DNA from: Bacillota bacterium
Lineage (GTDB): Bacteria; Bacillota; Clostridia; Peptostreptococcales; Anaerovoracaceae
NCBI GenBank assembly: GCA_021769295.1
Contig: JAETTD010000007.1
Span: 38,173 to 102,172, forward strand
Direction: 5' to 3'
DNA: 64,000 bases
Part shown: positions 52,168-61,351 of the stretch, piece by piece
How the letters are laid out: each line of letters begins with the position of its first letter
How positions within the stretch are numbered: position 1 is the first letter of the stretch
Position numbers and translations under genes: made by a program
Notes under the pieces: model-generated
Databases searched by the model: none
What the model saw: only the letters and a program-made list of their open reading frames with translations
What the model was told of the DNA's origin: nothing

Positions 52168-52671
52168 TTACTTTAATGCCGCTTCAATAGCTTCGATGAT
52201 AACTGCCTTTGTGGCTTTTTCATCTATCGCAATATTGTTTTCTTTGGCAAAAGCAATCAGTTCATCCTTTTTCATTGAAGCTGATACCTTCTTAACAGGT
52301 TTTGCTTCTTTAACTTCTTCCTTAGGTGCTTCTGCAGCCTTAGGAACGGCTTTCTTTTCAACGTCTCCGCTGAGGGATTCAATCTTTACCATTGTATATG
52401 GCTGTCTGTGACCCTGTTTCTTTCTGTAGTCCTTTTTGGCCTTATACTTGAAGATTATAACTTTTTTACCTTTTCCGTTTTCAACTACGCTGCCTGTTAC
52501 AGCTTCTGCCAAGTAAGGTGTTCCTACTTTAACTTCCTTGCCGTCGCTCATCAGCAGCACTTTGTCAAAAACAACTTTTTCTCCGGCAGCAACGTTTAAT
52601 TTTTCAACAGTGATTACGTCGCCTTCCTGCACTCTGTACTGTTTTCCGCCGGTTTCGATTACTGCGTACAT
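52168..52671 (-). CDS. rplU: Ribosomal protein bL21 with C-terminal extension
   Basis: The first 103 or so residues are ordinary L21, with [17 protein letters not shown] at the start and [16 protein letters not shown] at about 82-97. A further 64 residues follow: an Ala, Pro, Lys and Glu-rich linker, then a compact helical module ([15 protein letters not shown] plus [15 protein letters not shown]). That module resembles the SAP/HeH or Rho-N type of nucleic-acid-binding helix pair. The total of 167 compares with about 103 normally. Preceded by an L21 leader and a strong promoter. Confidence 0.94.
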   Translation of the reverse strand: MYAVIETGGKQYRVQEGDVITVEKLNVAAGEKVVFDKVLLMSDGKEVKVGTPYLAEAVTGSVVENGKGKKVIIFKYKAKKDYRKKQGHRQPYTMVKIESLSGDVEKKAVPKAAEAPKEEVKEAKPVKKVSASMKKDELIAFAKENNIAIDEKATKAVIIEAIEAALK

Positions 52672-52754
52672 AATAAATTTCTCCTCCTCTATCCAGTCTC
52701 GCCATTACGGGTGAATGAATATCATTGCTTAGTACCCGGTCTGCGCGGCTCAAC
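52672..52754 (-). promoter_or_regulatory. Candidate ribosomal protein L21 leader RNA
   Basis: The 83-nt 5' untranslated region can fold into an elongated hairpin: CGGGT with ACCCG, and inside it AATGA with TCATT. A GCC/GGC pairing lies outside, just before the AGGAGGAG ribosome site. Firmicutes rplU genes often carry an autoregulatory L21 leader at this place. The match to that family is inferred from position and folding. Confidence 0.55.
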
Positions 52755-52760
52755 TCGGTT

Positions 52761-52789
52761 ATAATAGCATTAAAATGGCTTAATGTCAA
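52761..52789 (-). promoter_or_regulatory. Sigma-A promoter of rplU-rpmA
   Basis: On the minus strand TTGACA (52784-52789) and TATTAT (52761-52766) are 17 bases apart. Confidence 0.8.
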
Positions 52790-52871
52790 GGGTTTAGGGA
52801 GAAAAAGTTTATGGTAATTTTAACTGCTCAGATACATATTATAACTATCAAAACCATTGGAGGTATATTTT

Positions 52872-53369
52872 ATGCATATAAGCAGACAGGATATGGAGCT
52901 TATTTCAATTTTAAAGCGTCCTTCTGATGCCGCAGCCTTAATAAGCGGCAGTTCCGAATATCCCAATATAATAGGAAAAACCCGTTTTTATCAACTGAGT
53001 AAAGGCGTAATGGTAGTTACGGAGGTAATGGGTCTTCCTTCATCCGTAGAAAACTGCGGTCAAAAAATCTTTGCTTTTCACATACACAGCGGCGAAAGTT
53101 GCACCGGCACAGAAAGCGACACCTTTTCCGACGCACTTACTCATTACAATTCCGAACAATGTCCTCACCCTTACCATGCAGGAGATTTACCGCCGCTGTT
53201 TGGCAATAACGGATACGCTTTCTCGGCAGTATTTACGGACAGATTTTCGGTAAGTGAAATTATCGGTAAGACCTTAATAATTCACTCTTCTCCCGATGAC
53301 TTTACCACTCAGCCCTCCGGCAACTCAGGAAATAAAATTGCATGTGGCCAAATAGTATCTATGAGATAA
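52872..53369 (+). CDS. Cu/Zn superoxide dismutase family protein, no signal peptide
   Basis: A 165-residue SodC-family protein. The copper and zinc ligands are all readable: His pair in AFHIHSG (about residue 73), His in ALTHYN, His and His in PHPYHAGDLP with the Asp, and the last His in LIIHSSPDDF (about 136). The Cys pair that forms the structural disulfide, in GESCTG and KIACGQI, is also present. There is no signal peptide or lipobox, which is unusual because most bacterial SodC are exported. ATG 52872 has a GGAGG site. It is a single-gene unit. Confidence 0.88.
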   Translation: MHISRQDMELISILKRPSDAAALISGSSEYPNIIGKTRFYQLSKGVMVVTEVMGLPSSVENCGQKIFAFHIHSGESCTGTESDTFSDALTHYNSEQCPHPYHAGDLPPLFGNNGYAFSAVFTDRFSVSEIIGKTLIIHSSPDDFTTQPSGNSGNKIACGQIVSMR

Positions 53370-53405
53370 ATCCCGGCATGTTATAAAACAGAAATATTTA
53401 AAATC

Positions 53406-53443
53406 AAAGAGGCTATCGCTTTATTTGCTTTAGCCTCTTTTAC
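53406..53443. terminator. Bidirectional terminator between sodC-like gene and recA
   Basis: A 10-bp stem (53406-53415 with 53431-53440) with a 15-nt loop between convergent genes. It is flanked by T on the plus strand and by an A-rich region that gives T on the minus strand. Confidence 0.8.
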
Positions 53444-53462
53444 TTTCTAAATTGCAGGTTCG

Positions 53463-54557
53463 CTATTCTTCTATGATTACTCCGTCTTCATCGATAATCA
53501 TATCCATTATCTCAGAAAATTCTTCTTCCGAAACCTCCGGCTCTTTTTCATCCTTGCCATCGTTCTTCATAAGGTCAAGGAGTTTTCCTTCCAATTCATC
53601 AACAACTTCCGGATGCTCTTTTAAGTAATTCTTGATGTTTTCACGGCCCTGGCCTATACGTTCACCTTTATAGCTGTACCAGGAGCCTGCCTTATCAATC
53701 AGCTTAGCTTCTACCGCCGAGTCTAAAATATCCCCTACTTTTGATATGCCCTCTCCGTACATTATATCAAATTCAGCCTGTTTGAAAGGAGGAGCCACTT
53801 TGTTCTTAACAATTTTTACTCTCGTTCTGTTACCTAAAATGTTATCCCCCGCTTTAATTGTTTCAACTTTTCTTACATCAAATCTCATGGACGAGTAGAA
53901 TTTAAGAGCACGTCCTCCTGTTGTAACCTCCGGGCTGCCGTACATCACTCCGACTTTTTCTCTCAGCTGGTTGATAAATATGACGCAGGTGTTTGATTTA
54001 TTTATACTTCCCGTTATTTTTCTAAGCGCCTGAGACATAAGTCTGGCTTGCAAACCTACATGAGCGTCTCCCATTTCTCCCTGTATCTCTGCTCTGGGCA
54101 CCAAAGCTGCAACAGAGTCTATTACGATTACATCCAGGGCACCGCTTCGTACAAGCATATCGCATATTTCAAGAGCCTGTTCTCCCGTATCCGGCTGAGA
54201 AACGAGAAGGTTTTCAACGTCAACACCCAAGTTTTTTGCATATATAGGGTCGAGCGCATGTTCTGCATCTATAAATGCAGCCCTTCCTCCTGCCTTCTGC
54301 GCTTCGGCCACAATATGTAATGTCAATGTGGTTTTTCCGGAAGATTCGGGTCCGTATATTTCTATGATTCTGCCCTTCGGAACGCCACCGACGCCTGTGG
54401 CAACATCAAGGCTTATTGAACCTGTGGATATGGCTTCCACATTCATCTGTGCGCCCTTGTCTCCCAGTTTCATTATGGCGCCTTTGCCGAATTGTTTCTG
54501 AATCTGTGATAATGCTGCCTCTAACGCTTTATCTTTTTCTTTTTTATCTATAGCCAT
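53463..54557 (-). CDS. recA: Recombinase RecA
   Basis: A 364-residue recombinase. Walker [10 protein letters not shown] is at about residue 66, Walker [13 protein letters not shown] at about 140, and the DNA-binding loop region [17 protein letters not shown] at about 190. The acidic C-terminal tail is normal. The ATG at 54557 ([12 protein letters not shown]) follows AAGGAGTG; the in-frame codon at 54605 lies upstream of the LexA box and promoter and is rejected. It follows the ftsK-rimO-pgsA-cinA group, a conserved arrangement. Confidence 0.97.
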   Translation of the reverse strand: MAIDKKEKDKALEAALSQIQKQFGKGAIMKLGDKGAQMNVEAISTGSISLDVATGVGGVPKGRIIEIYGPESSGKTTLTLHIVAEAQKAGGRAAFIDAEHALDPIYAKNLGVDVENLLVSQPDTGEQALEICDMLVRSGALDVIVIDSVAALVPRAEIQGEMGDAHVGLQARLMSQALRKITGSINKSNTCVIFINQLREKVGVMYGSPEVTTGGRALKFYSSMRFDVRKVETIKAGDNILGNRTRVKIVKNKVAPPFKQAEFDIMYGEGISKVGDILDSAVEAKLIDKAGSWYSYKGERIGQGRENIKNYLKEHPEVVDELEGKLLDLMKNDGKDEKEPEVSEEEFSEIMDMIIDEDGVIIEE

Positions 54558-54576
54558 TTTTACACTCCTTTTGTTC

Positions 54577-54588
54577 GAACATTTGTTC
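54577..54588. promoter_or_regulatory. LexA (SOS) box of recA
   Basis: GAACATTTGTTC matches the Gram-positive LexA consensus in all eight defined bases. It lies about 8 bases downstream of the recA -10 box, over the expected transcription start. Confidence 0.82.
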
Positions 54589-54596
54589 TTATTTGT

Positions 54597-54625
54597 ATGA
54601 TACATTATATATCCAATTAGGTCAA
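54597..54625 (-). promoter_or_regulatory. Sigma-A promoter of recA
   Basis: On the minus strand TTGACC (54620-54625) and TATCAT (54597-54602) are 17 bases apart, immediately upstream of the LexA box. Confidence 0.7.
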
Positions 54626-54725
54626 GGGTTTTTTTGTAATTTTGTTATGGAAATTTATGTAAATATTTTATTTTAATATTTCAGATATGTCAACAGGAAT
54701 TTTGTTATATATATTGTTTTTCTAC

Positions 54726-54770
54726 AGGCAAAATTTTTTGCCTAAGGGGAGGTAAAAAATTTTACCTCCC
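54726..54770. repeat. Two adjacent small palindromes
   Basis: AGGCAAAA with TTTTTGCCT (54726-54743) and GGGAGGTAAA with TTTACCTCCC (54747-54770) lie side by side in the 270-base gap between cinA and recA. They could be further terminator structures. No gene is visible in the gap. Confidence 0.55.
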
Positions 54771-54796
54771 GAAATTTAATACTATATCTCTTCAAA

Positions 54797-54821
54797 ATAA
54801 AAAGGCAGACTCTATCTGCCT
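54797..54821 (-). terminator. Terminator after cinA
   Basis: GGCAGA (54804-54809) pairs with TCTGCC (54815-54820), followed on the minus strand by TTTTTATTTT. It separates the ftsK-cinA operon from recA. Confidence 0.8.
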
Positions 54822-54827
54822 GCCCTT

Positions 54828-56060
54828 TTACTTTATCCTCTTATATATTTCATGAAGCATGTTCAGAACCGCGTAGTTTCTGTTCCAGTTTCTGTTTACA
54901 TTTCTCATCTGTGTCTTTATAACGTCGGTCTTTCCTTCATAGCATATGCCTATGAACACAAGTCCGACGGGCTTTTCTTCGCTTCCTCCGCCCGGGCCTG
55001 CTATTCCGGTAACGGATATGCATAAGTCAGATCCGGTCTTGGCTCTAAGTCCTTCTGCCATTTCAGTCGCCGTTTCCCTGCTCACCGCACCGAACTGTTC
55101 AAGAGTTGAGGCGCTTACCCCCAGTTCCTCCATTTTAGCTCTGTTGCTGTAAGTAACTATTCCTCTCTCAAATACCTGAGATATTCCGTCTATGCCGGTC
55201 AAAGCCCCTGCAAACAGTCCTCCCGTGCAGGATTCGGCGCATGAAACGCTTATATTCTTATCTTTCAGCAATTTGCCTACCACATCTATAAGTTCCTCGT
55301 TATCAAGGCTGTAAACGTAATCGCCTATTATGTCGAGAACTTCTTTTGTCATCCGGTCTACGGCAGCCTCAGCTTCATCCGATGTGGCACGTTTTGAAGC
55401 TATGCGCAGGCTGCATTCGCCCTCCTTTGCATAAGTGGCAATGGTAGGGTCCGTCTGCCCGTCAATCAGAGGCAGCAATACCGTTTCCATTTTAGATTCG
55501 CCAAGTCCGAAAGAGCGGAGTATTCTATAGTATATGACACTGTCCTGAAGCCTTTTGAGCCTTGGGCGGACCTGTTTGTTAAACATGTTGGTCATTTCCC
55601 GCGGAGGTCCGGGAAGAGAAACTATAATCTTACCATTCTTTTCAAGCCAGAATCCCGGAGCCGTCCCCTGGTCATTGGGCAAAATTTCCGCGCTGCTCGG
55701 TAGATTTGCCTGCTTTAGGTTATTTTCCGTCATGGGGCGGTTAACCTTTTCATAACGGTCTTTGAGAGCTCTTAATGCCTCTTCGTTCACTACGAGCTCA
55801 TCGCCCATGGCCTTTGTTATCACTTCTTTTGTAAGATCGTCCTGAGTAGGCCCAAGACCTCCCGTGGTGATAATCATGTCGCAGTCTCTGAATGCAAGAT
55901 GAATGAGTTCCTCAAGCCTTTCAGGATTATCTCCCACGCTGTAGTGGTACATTACGTCAAATCCCAGGTTATTTAATTCCTGTGATAAAAATGCCGCATT
56001 GGTGTTTACAATCTGACCGAACAATATTTCCGTTCCCACCGTAAGAATAGCTGTCCTCAT
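54828..56060 (-). CDS. cinA: CinA family nicotinamide-nucleotide amidohydrolase
   Basis: A 410-residue two-domain protein. The N-terminal half is a MoaB/MocF-like domain (LTVGTEILFGQIVNTN at the start, ITTGGLGPTQDDLTKE at about residue 64). The C-terminal half is a PncC amidohydrolase (VSCAESCTGGLFAGAL at about 265 and SVTGIAGPGGGSEEKPVGLV at about 356). It deamidates NMN in pyridine nucleotide recycling; the name comes from competence-induced operons with recA. It lies between pgsA and recA, as in other Firmicutes. Confidence 0.95.
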   Translation of the reverse strand: MRTAILTVGTEILFGQIVNTNAAFLSQELNNLGFDVMYHYSVGDNPERLEELIHLAFRDCDMIITTGGLGPTQDDLTKEVITKAMGDELVVNEEALRALKDRYEKVNRPMTENNLKQANLPSSAEILPNDQGTAPGFWLEKNGKIIVSLPGPPREMTNMFNKQVRPRLKRLQDSVIYYRILRSFGLGESKMETVLLPLIDGQTDPTIATYAKEGECSLRIASKRATSDEAEAAVDRMTKEVLDIIGDYVYSLDNEELIDVVGKLLKDKNISVSCAESCTGGLFAGALTGIDGISQVFERGIVTYSNRAKMEELGVSASTLEQFGAVSRETATEMAEGLRAKTGSDLCISVTGIAGPGGGSEEKPVGLVFIGICYEGKTDVIKTQMRNVNRNWNRNYAVLNMLHEIYKRIK

Positions 56061-56076
56061 AGATGCCCCTCTCTTC

Positions 56077-56607
56077 CTACTTCATCGAAAATACCTGTTT
56101 GTTCTGCATAACGTATTCCACACCGGAATAAACGGTCATGATAAGCGATGCCCAAAGGAAAGCCTGCGCCCCATACCACAAAGGCATAAACAGCGGAAAT
56201 GCCGGAACCAAAAGCAACAGGCACACTGCTATCATCTGTAGCACGGTCTTAACCTTTCCGCTCATGCCGGCAGCTATCACTATCCCCTCCGACGCCGCCA
56301 CGGTTCTCATGCCGGCAACGGTAAACTCTCTGGCAAGGATAATGATGAGCATCCATGCAGGAACATAAAAAGGAATCATAAGGCAAATCGCCGAATAAAC
56401 CAGTACCTTGTCCGCAAGGGGATCCATTATCTTTCCGAAGTTTGTTACCAAGTTATGTTTTCTCGCAATTTTGCCGTCAAGCATGTCCGTAAAGGACGCT
56501 GCCACAAATATTATAAACGCTGCTATATACCAGCCCATATAATATGCCGCAATGAAAAACGGCACTGCGACTACCCTTGCAATCGTAAGTTTATTAGGTA
56601 AATTCAT
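56077..56607 (-). CDS. pgsA: CDP-diacylglycerol-glycerol-3-phosphate 3-phosphatidyltransferase
   Basis: A 176-residue membrane enzyme that makes phosphatidylglycerol phosphate. The CDP-alcohol transferase motif is complete: DMLDGKIARKHNLVTNFGKI then MDPLADK at about residues 41-67. About five transmembrane helices. It lies 2 bases after rimO and upstream of cinA. Confidence 0.95.
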   Translation of the reverse strand: MNLPNKLTIARVVAVPFFIAAYYMGWYIAAFIIFVAASFTDMLDGKIARKHNLVTNFGKIMDPLADKVLVYSAICLMIPFYVPAWMLIIILAREFTVAGMRTVAASEGIVIAAGMSGKVKTVLQMIAVCLLLLVPAFPLFMPLWYGAQAFLWASLIMTVYSGVEYVMQNKQVFSMK

Positions 56608-56609
56608 CT

Positions 56610-57926
56610 TTATACCTCCATACCTGTTAAGTCATAATCAAATGCATCCCGTATCAAAACCTTAACTATATTTCCCGGCTTCAACTCCTTATCGGAAGTA
56701 AAAATTACGGAATTGTCTATTTCGGGAGCATCATATTGGGTCCTTCCGATATAGCTTCCGTCTTCGTCTTTTTCTTCTACGATAACATCGAGAGTTTCGC
56801 CGATTTTCTCTCTGTTTGATTCCAGTGAAATATCAAGCTGACGGCGCATTATCGCATCCTGCCTCTGTTCTTTTATCTCCTGAGGAATCTGGTCTTCCAT
56901 TTCTCCGGCAGGGGTATTTTCTTCCCTTGAATAGGCAAATACTCCAAGACGTGCGAACTTCATTTCCTCTACAAAAGTCAAAAGATCCTCAAAGTCTTCT
57001 TCCGTCTCACCTGGGAAACCGGTGATAAGGGTGGTTCTTATGTGAATGTCCGGAATTGCTTTTTTCAGTTTTTCTATGGTCTCTGTGATGGACCGTCGGG
57101 TTGAACGTCGGTTCATGGCTTTGAGCACATTGTCGCTTGAATGCTGCACCGGAATGTCTATGTAGTGGCATATCTTTGGCTCTGTCTTCATGACTTCTAT
57201 GAGCTCATCGGTTATCCTGTCCTCATAACAGTACATCAGGCGAATCCACTCTATGCCGTCTATTTTGCATAAATCCCTTAACAATTCAGGCAATGCGGGT
57301 TTTTTATAGATATCGGTTCCGTATAGTGTCACGTCTTGCGCTATAAGAATGAGCTCCTTGCATCCTCTTTCTGCAAGCCACTTTGCTTCTTCTATAACGT
57401 CTTCTTTTTTCTTGCTGCGATACGGACCTCTTATCTGAGGTATTATGCAGTAAGCGCATCTGTTGTTGCAGCCTTCCGCTATCTTAACCGTAGCCGTATA
57501 AGGATTTTCCGGAAGTATTCTCGGCATTACCCCAAGGGTATCGCAGGCGCATCCTGTCACGGCGTTTTGCCTCTCTCCGTTTAAAACAAGGCTTTCCAAT
57601 ATTTGAGGAAGCTTTTCGTACTCGTTGACTCCTATAAAGGCGTCTGCCTCCGGCATTTCGCCGAACAGCTCTTCGGAATATCTTTCAGACAGACATCCCG
57701 ATACAATCAGTTTCTTATCGGTTCCTTTGTATTCAGCCAGTTCAAATATTCTCGCTATGGATTCTTTTTTTGCGTCGTTTATAAAGCCGCAGGTATTTAC
57801 AATCATTACATCTGCGCTCTCTATATCATCAACGATTTCTATCCCGTTTTGCGACATTATTCCCTTGGCCACCTGAGTATCATTGAAATTCTTAGGACAG
57901 CCGAGAGTTTCCATATATACTTTCAT
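56610..57926 (-). CDS. rimO: Ribosomal protein S12 methylthiotransferase RimO
   Basis: A 438-residue radical SAM enzyme that adds a methylthio group to an Asp of S12. The N-terminal UPF0004 domain has Cys10 (TLGCPKN), Cys46 and Cys79. The radical SAM cluster motif is in EGCNNRCAYCIIP at about 151-163. A TRAM domain covers the last 65 residues. The RGPYRSKK motif is typical of RimO rather than MiaB. It lies between ftsK and pgsA. Confidence 0.95.
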   Translation of the reverse strand: MKVYMETLGCPKNFNDTQVAKGIMSQNGIEIVDDIESADVMIVNTCGFINDAKKESIARIFELAEYKGTDKKLIVSGCLSERYSEELFGEMPEADAFIGVNEYEKLPQILESLVLNGERQNAVTGCACDTLGVMPRILPENPYTATVKIAEGCNNRCAYCIIPQIRGPYRSKKKEDVIEEAKWLAERGCKELILIAQDVTLYGTDIYKKPALPELLRDLCKIDGIEWIRLMYCYEDRITDELIEVMKTEPKICHYIDIPVQHSSDNVLKAMNRRSTRRSITETIEKLKKAIPDIHIRTTLITGFPGETEEDFEDLLTFVEEMKFARLGVFAYSREENTPAGEMEDQIPQEIKEQRQDAIMRRQLDISLESNREKIGETLDVIVEEKDEDGSYIGRTQYDAPEIDNSVIFTSDKELKPGNIVKVLIRDAFDYDLTGMEV

Positions 57927-57928
57927 GT

Positions 57929-60478
57929 TTATATTCCTTCTGTATCTTTTTCAAGCTGTTCCAGTTCTTCTTCGGAAACCAGAACCTGGCGTGGTCTGCT
58001 TCCGTCCTGAGGGCTCACTATGCCTCGGGCTTCCATCATGTCCATGATTCTGGCAGCCCTGTTGTACCCTATTCTGAATCTCCTCTGAAGCATGGATACG
58101 GAAGCCTGTCCGCTTTTCACTACCAAATCTATGGCATCAGGAAGAAGTTCATCCGAATCTTCCTCTGCGCCCGAATTCTCCGTCCTCTCAATCCTTGTAA
58201 GAACATCCTGATTATAATCGGTTTCTTTAACCTGAGACTTTACATAATCTATAACTTTGTTTACTTCGCTGTCAGATATAAAGGCCCCTTGGATTCTTAC
58301 GGGTTTACCCATTCCCATAGGGTTAAACAGCATATCTCCCTTGCCTACCAGCTTTTCTGCCCCCTGCATATCGAGAATTGTTCTCGAATCCACCTGAGAC
58401 GAAACAGCAAAAGCAATCCTTGACGGAATGTTGGCTTTGATTACGCCCGTAATTACGTCTACGGAAGGTCTCTGGGTAGCCACTATGAGATGCATTCCCG
58501 CTGCTCTTGCCATTTGTGCCAGCCTGCATATTGATTCTTCAATCTGAGACGGCGCCGCCATCATCAGGTCCGCAAGCTCATCTATTATGATAACCACCTG
58601 AGGCATCACCTTATCGTACTCTTCGTTTGCACGCACGGATTCGTTATATGATTCCAAATCCCTTACGCCTTCTTCTGCAAACTTTTTATATCTGTCTGTC
58701 ATCTCGGCCACGGCCCAGTTAAGAGCTGCCGCAGCTTTATTAGGGTCAGTGACCACAGGTATCATAAGGTGAGGAACTCCGTTGTAATTGCCCAGTTCCA
58801 CTACTTTCGGGTCTACCAGAATAAGCTTGACTTCATCGGGGTTGGCCTTGTAAAGCAAACTTATTATTATTCCGTTGATGCATACTGATTTTCCCGAGCC
58901 TGTGGAGCCTGCAATCAGAAGATGAGGCATCGATTTAAGGTCTGCCACTATAGCTCTTCCACTGATGTCCTTACCTACAGCAAAGGTTATCTTGGATTTG
59001 CTTTCTTTAAATTCCTGAGAATCTATGATTTCCCTCATATGTACCATAGTTACCGAATCGTTTTCCACTTCGATGCCCACTGCAGCCTTTCCCGGAATCG
59101 GCGCCTCTATTCTTATGCTTTTTGCTTCAAGGTTAAGGGCTATATCATCAGCCAGCCTTACGATGCTGTTTACTTTAACACCCACTGCCGGCTGTATTTC
59201 ATATCTGGTTACCGTAGGTCCCTGAGTGACCTGAATAACCCTTGCATCCACATGGAAGTTACGTAGCGTTTCCTCCAGTTTCTCGGCTTTTTCGGTAAGC
59301 AGCCTTCCGTTGGTCTTAGATACTCCAGACGGTTTTTCAAGCAAACTTACGGGAGGTTTTTTGTATTTTTTGACTACAGGAGCTGAATTTATGTCTTCCT
59401 TTGTAAGCATTGCCTCCTTTGCTTCTTTGTTGGAAAGTTTTTTCTCAGCGCCGAACACTGCTTCCGCATCGGGTTCAGCCTTCGCTTCCTCACTTTGATT
59501 AACATCGGAAGAAGAAAGTCCAAGTCCTGTTCCGAAAGCAGCAGTGCTTGCTCCCGAAACAACGGCTCCGTCTATGCCGAATCCTTCCTCTGAGCTTGAT
59601 TTTTCTTCCAATCCGAAGGTGCCGGAGGAAGCCTTCCTGCCGAAGAGTGAATCGTCCTGCATGTATTTAAGCACGCTGCTTTTCTTTGTTTCGGTTGCAG
59701 CGACATGTTTTTCCTCTGCGCTGCCCTGCCTTGCTGCCGCTCCGTCCACAATCTTGATTTCACGGTTCGGACGCTCGGGAACCACCTCCGGATCCACATC
59801 AAGATGAGCATGCTCCTTTATCAGTTTGCGCTGTTCAATTTTATCCCCTATCTTGCCTACAAACCTTGAAACAGGCGTATTTATTATGAGAAGCAAGCAG
59901 ATAAGAGTTACCACTACGGAAAAGATCCAGCATCCTGCGGTTCCAAACCATTTTATCAGAACGGAAGCCAATATCATGCCGAAAAATCCGCCGCTTTGAA
60001 GTGTGACTCCCGACGTATAGAAGCCTTTAATTGCGGCAACGGAAAAAGCAATCTTTTCTCCGTCTATGAATCTTATGGAATTCATGGTTGCAATCATGAG
60101 CAGCAGCAAAAATACAAGCAGAGAGGTCTTTACCGAAATAGATACCGTCTGTCTTGCAAAGAGCAATATTCCGAATATGATAAGATAGAATGGCACGATA
60201 TAAGCCACAAACCCGAACAGTCCTTTCAGGCAGTTTCCTATCATTTCTCCGAACTGGCCTGCGCCGTGAGTAAGGGTTGCAACTACCAGAAATATTCCCA
60301 CTGCAATGGCTATTATCGCCCATATCTCATCTATTACACGTCTGTCTGCCTTTTTCTTTGCCTGAATCTCCATGGCCTTTTCCTTTGCTCTGGAGTTTCC
60401 TTTGGAAGAATGTGCGGACTTTGACGTTTTATTTTTTGAACCGGGAGGACGCCCCGGTCCTTTCTTTCTTTCAGCCAT
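57929..60478 (-). CDS. ftsK: DNA translocase FtsK/SpoIIIE
   Basis: An 849-residue DNA pump. The basic N-terminus (KKGPGRPPGSKNK) precedes four transmembrane helices (about residues 50-200). A linker follows, then the alpha-beta motor from about 400 with Walker A GSTGSGKSVC (about 523) and Walker B VVIIDELADLM (about 635). The C-terminal gamma winged helix is present (VSMLQRRFRIGYNRAARIM). It pumps the chromosome through the division or sporulation septum. The ATG at 60478 gives MAERKKG; an in-frame codon at 60511 lies within uppP. Confidence 0.95.
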   Translation of the reverse strand: MAERKKGPGRPPGSKNKTSKSAHSSKGNSRAKEKAMEIQAKKKADRRVIDEIWAIIAIAVGIFLVVATLTHGAGQFGEMIGNCLKGLFGFVAYIVPFYLIIFGILLFARQTVSISVKTSLLVFLLLLMIATMNSIRFIDGEKIAFSVAAIKGFYTSGVTLQSGGFFGMILASVLIKWFGTAGCWIFSVVVTLICLLLIINTPVSRFVGKIGDKIEQRKLIKEHAHLDVDPEVVPERPNREIKIVDGAAARQGSAEEKHVAATETKKSSVLKYMQDDSLFGRKASSGTFGLEEKSSSEEGFGIDGAVVSGASTAAFGTGLGLSSSDVNQSEEAKAEPDAEAVFGAEKKLSNKEAKEAMLTKEDINSAPVVKKYKKPPVSLLEKPSGVSKTNGRLLTEKAEKLEETLRNFHVDARVIQVTQGPTVTRYEIQPAVGVKVNSIVRLADDIALNLEAKSIRIEAPIPGKAAVGIEVENDSVTMVHMREIIDSQEFKESKSKITFAVGKDISGRAIVADLKSMPHLLIAGSTGSGKSVCINGIIISLLYKANPDEVKLILVDPKVVELGNYNGVPHLMIPVVTDPNKAAAALNWAVAEMTDRYKKFAEEGVRDLESYNESVRANEEYDKVMPQVVIIIDELADLMMAAPSQIEESICRLAQMARAAGMHLIVATQRPSVDVITGVIKANIPSRIAFAVSSQVDSRTILDMQGAEKLVGKGDMLFNPMGMGKPVRIQGAFISDSEVNKVIDYVKSQVKETDYNQDVLTRIERTENSGAEEDSDELLPDAIDLVVKSGQASVSMLQRRFRIGYNRAARIMDMMEARGIVSPQDGSRPRQVLVSEEELEQLEKDTEGI

Positions 60479-60503
60479 TGTTAAAACCCTTTCTGTATGG
60501 GCG

Positions 60504-61340
60504 TTATGCAATGAAAATGCCGTAGCAAATAACTACAAGACCCAGTGCCCATACATAATAAGAAAAGTAATTAAGTTTCTTGTTTGAAACCAGTTTAATC
60601 ATTGTTTTTATCGCTACAAGTCCGGAAATTGCGGCTACTACCATTCCTGCAATGACAGGCCCAAGCTGAGCCATATCCATGCCGCTCTCAATAGCTGCGG
60701 GAGCTTCTAAAATTGCAGAGCCCAAAATTGATGGTATTGAAATTAAAAATACGAATTTTACCGCAAATTTCCTGTCTAAATTGCATATCAGGCTTCCGAA
60801 CAGCGTCGAACCTGACCTGGAAATGCCCGGACATATGGCTACGCCCTGCACTACGCCTATGAACAAAGCATTCCTGCAATTCATCTGTCTTATACCTCTG
60901 TTGGAATCCCCCATTTTTTCTGCAACGGTCAGGAAAATTCCCGTTATTATAAGACCTATTCCTATAGGAATCACCGAGGTGTACAGGCTGTCAAAAAAGT
61001 CGTTGAACAGGAAGCCTATTATGGCTGTGGGAATGGTTGCCACTATAATCATGACTCCCAGCTTCCTTACAGGTCTTTCCTGAAGTCTCAATCCTTTTCC
61101 CGTGCATATGTCCTTAATGGTTATGAACAGCTCTACTATCAGTTCCCATATATCTCTCCAGTAAACTATGAATACCGAAATAAGCGTGCCCACATGGAGC
61201 AGTACTGCAAACAGAAGCACATTATCTTCTTCTATTCCGAACCACTGCTGAAGCAGCGCCAAGTGCCCCGAGCTGCTTATAGGTAAAAATTCTGCAAGTC
61301 CCTGAACCAGACCCAAAATTACCGCCTCAAAATATGACAT
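60504..61340 (-). CDS. uppP: Undecaprenyl-diphosphatase
   Basis: A 278-residue membrane phosphatase of the BacA family that regenerates undecaprenyl phosphate for cell-wall synthesis; extra copies give bacitracin resistance. The catalytic motifs are LPISSSGHLALLQ (about residues 20-32) and CPGISRSGSTLFGSLI (about 167-182). About eight helices. It lies 11 bases after asd and 25 bases before ftsK. Confidence 0.96.
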   Translation of the reverse strand: MSYFEAVILGLVQGLAEFLPISSSGHLALLQQWFGIEEDNVLLFAVLLHVGTLISVFIVYWRDIWELIVELFITIKDICTGKGLRLQERPVRKLGVMIIVATIPTAIIGFLFNDFFDSLYTSVIPIGIGLIITGIFLTVAEKMGDSNRGIRQMNCRNALFIGVVQGVAICPGISRSGSTLFGSLICNLDRKFAVKFVFLISIPSILGSAILEAPAAIESGMDMAQLGPVIAGMVVAAISGLVAIKTMIKLVSNKKLNYFSYYVWALGLVVICYGIFIA

Positions 61341-61351
61341 TTCTATTCTCC

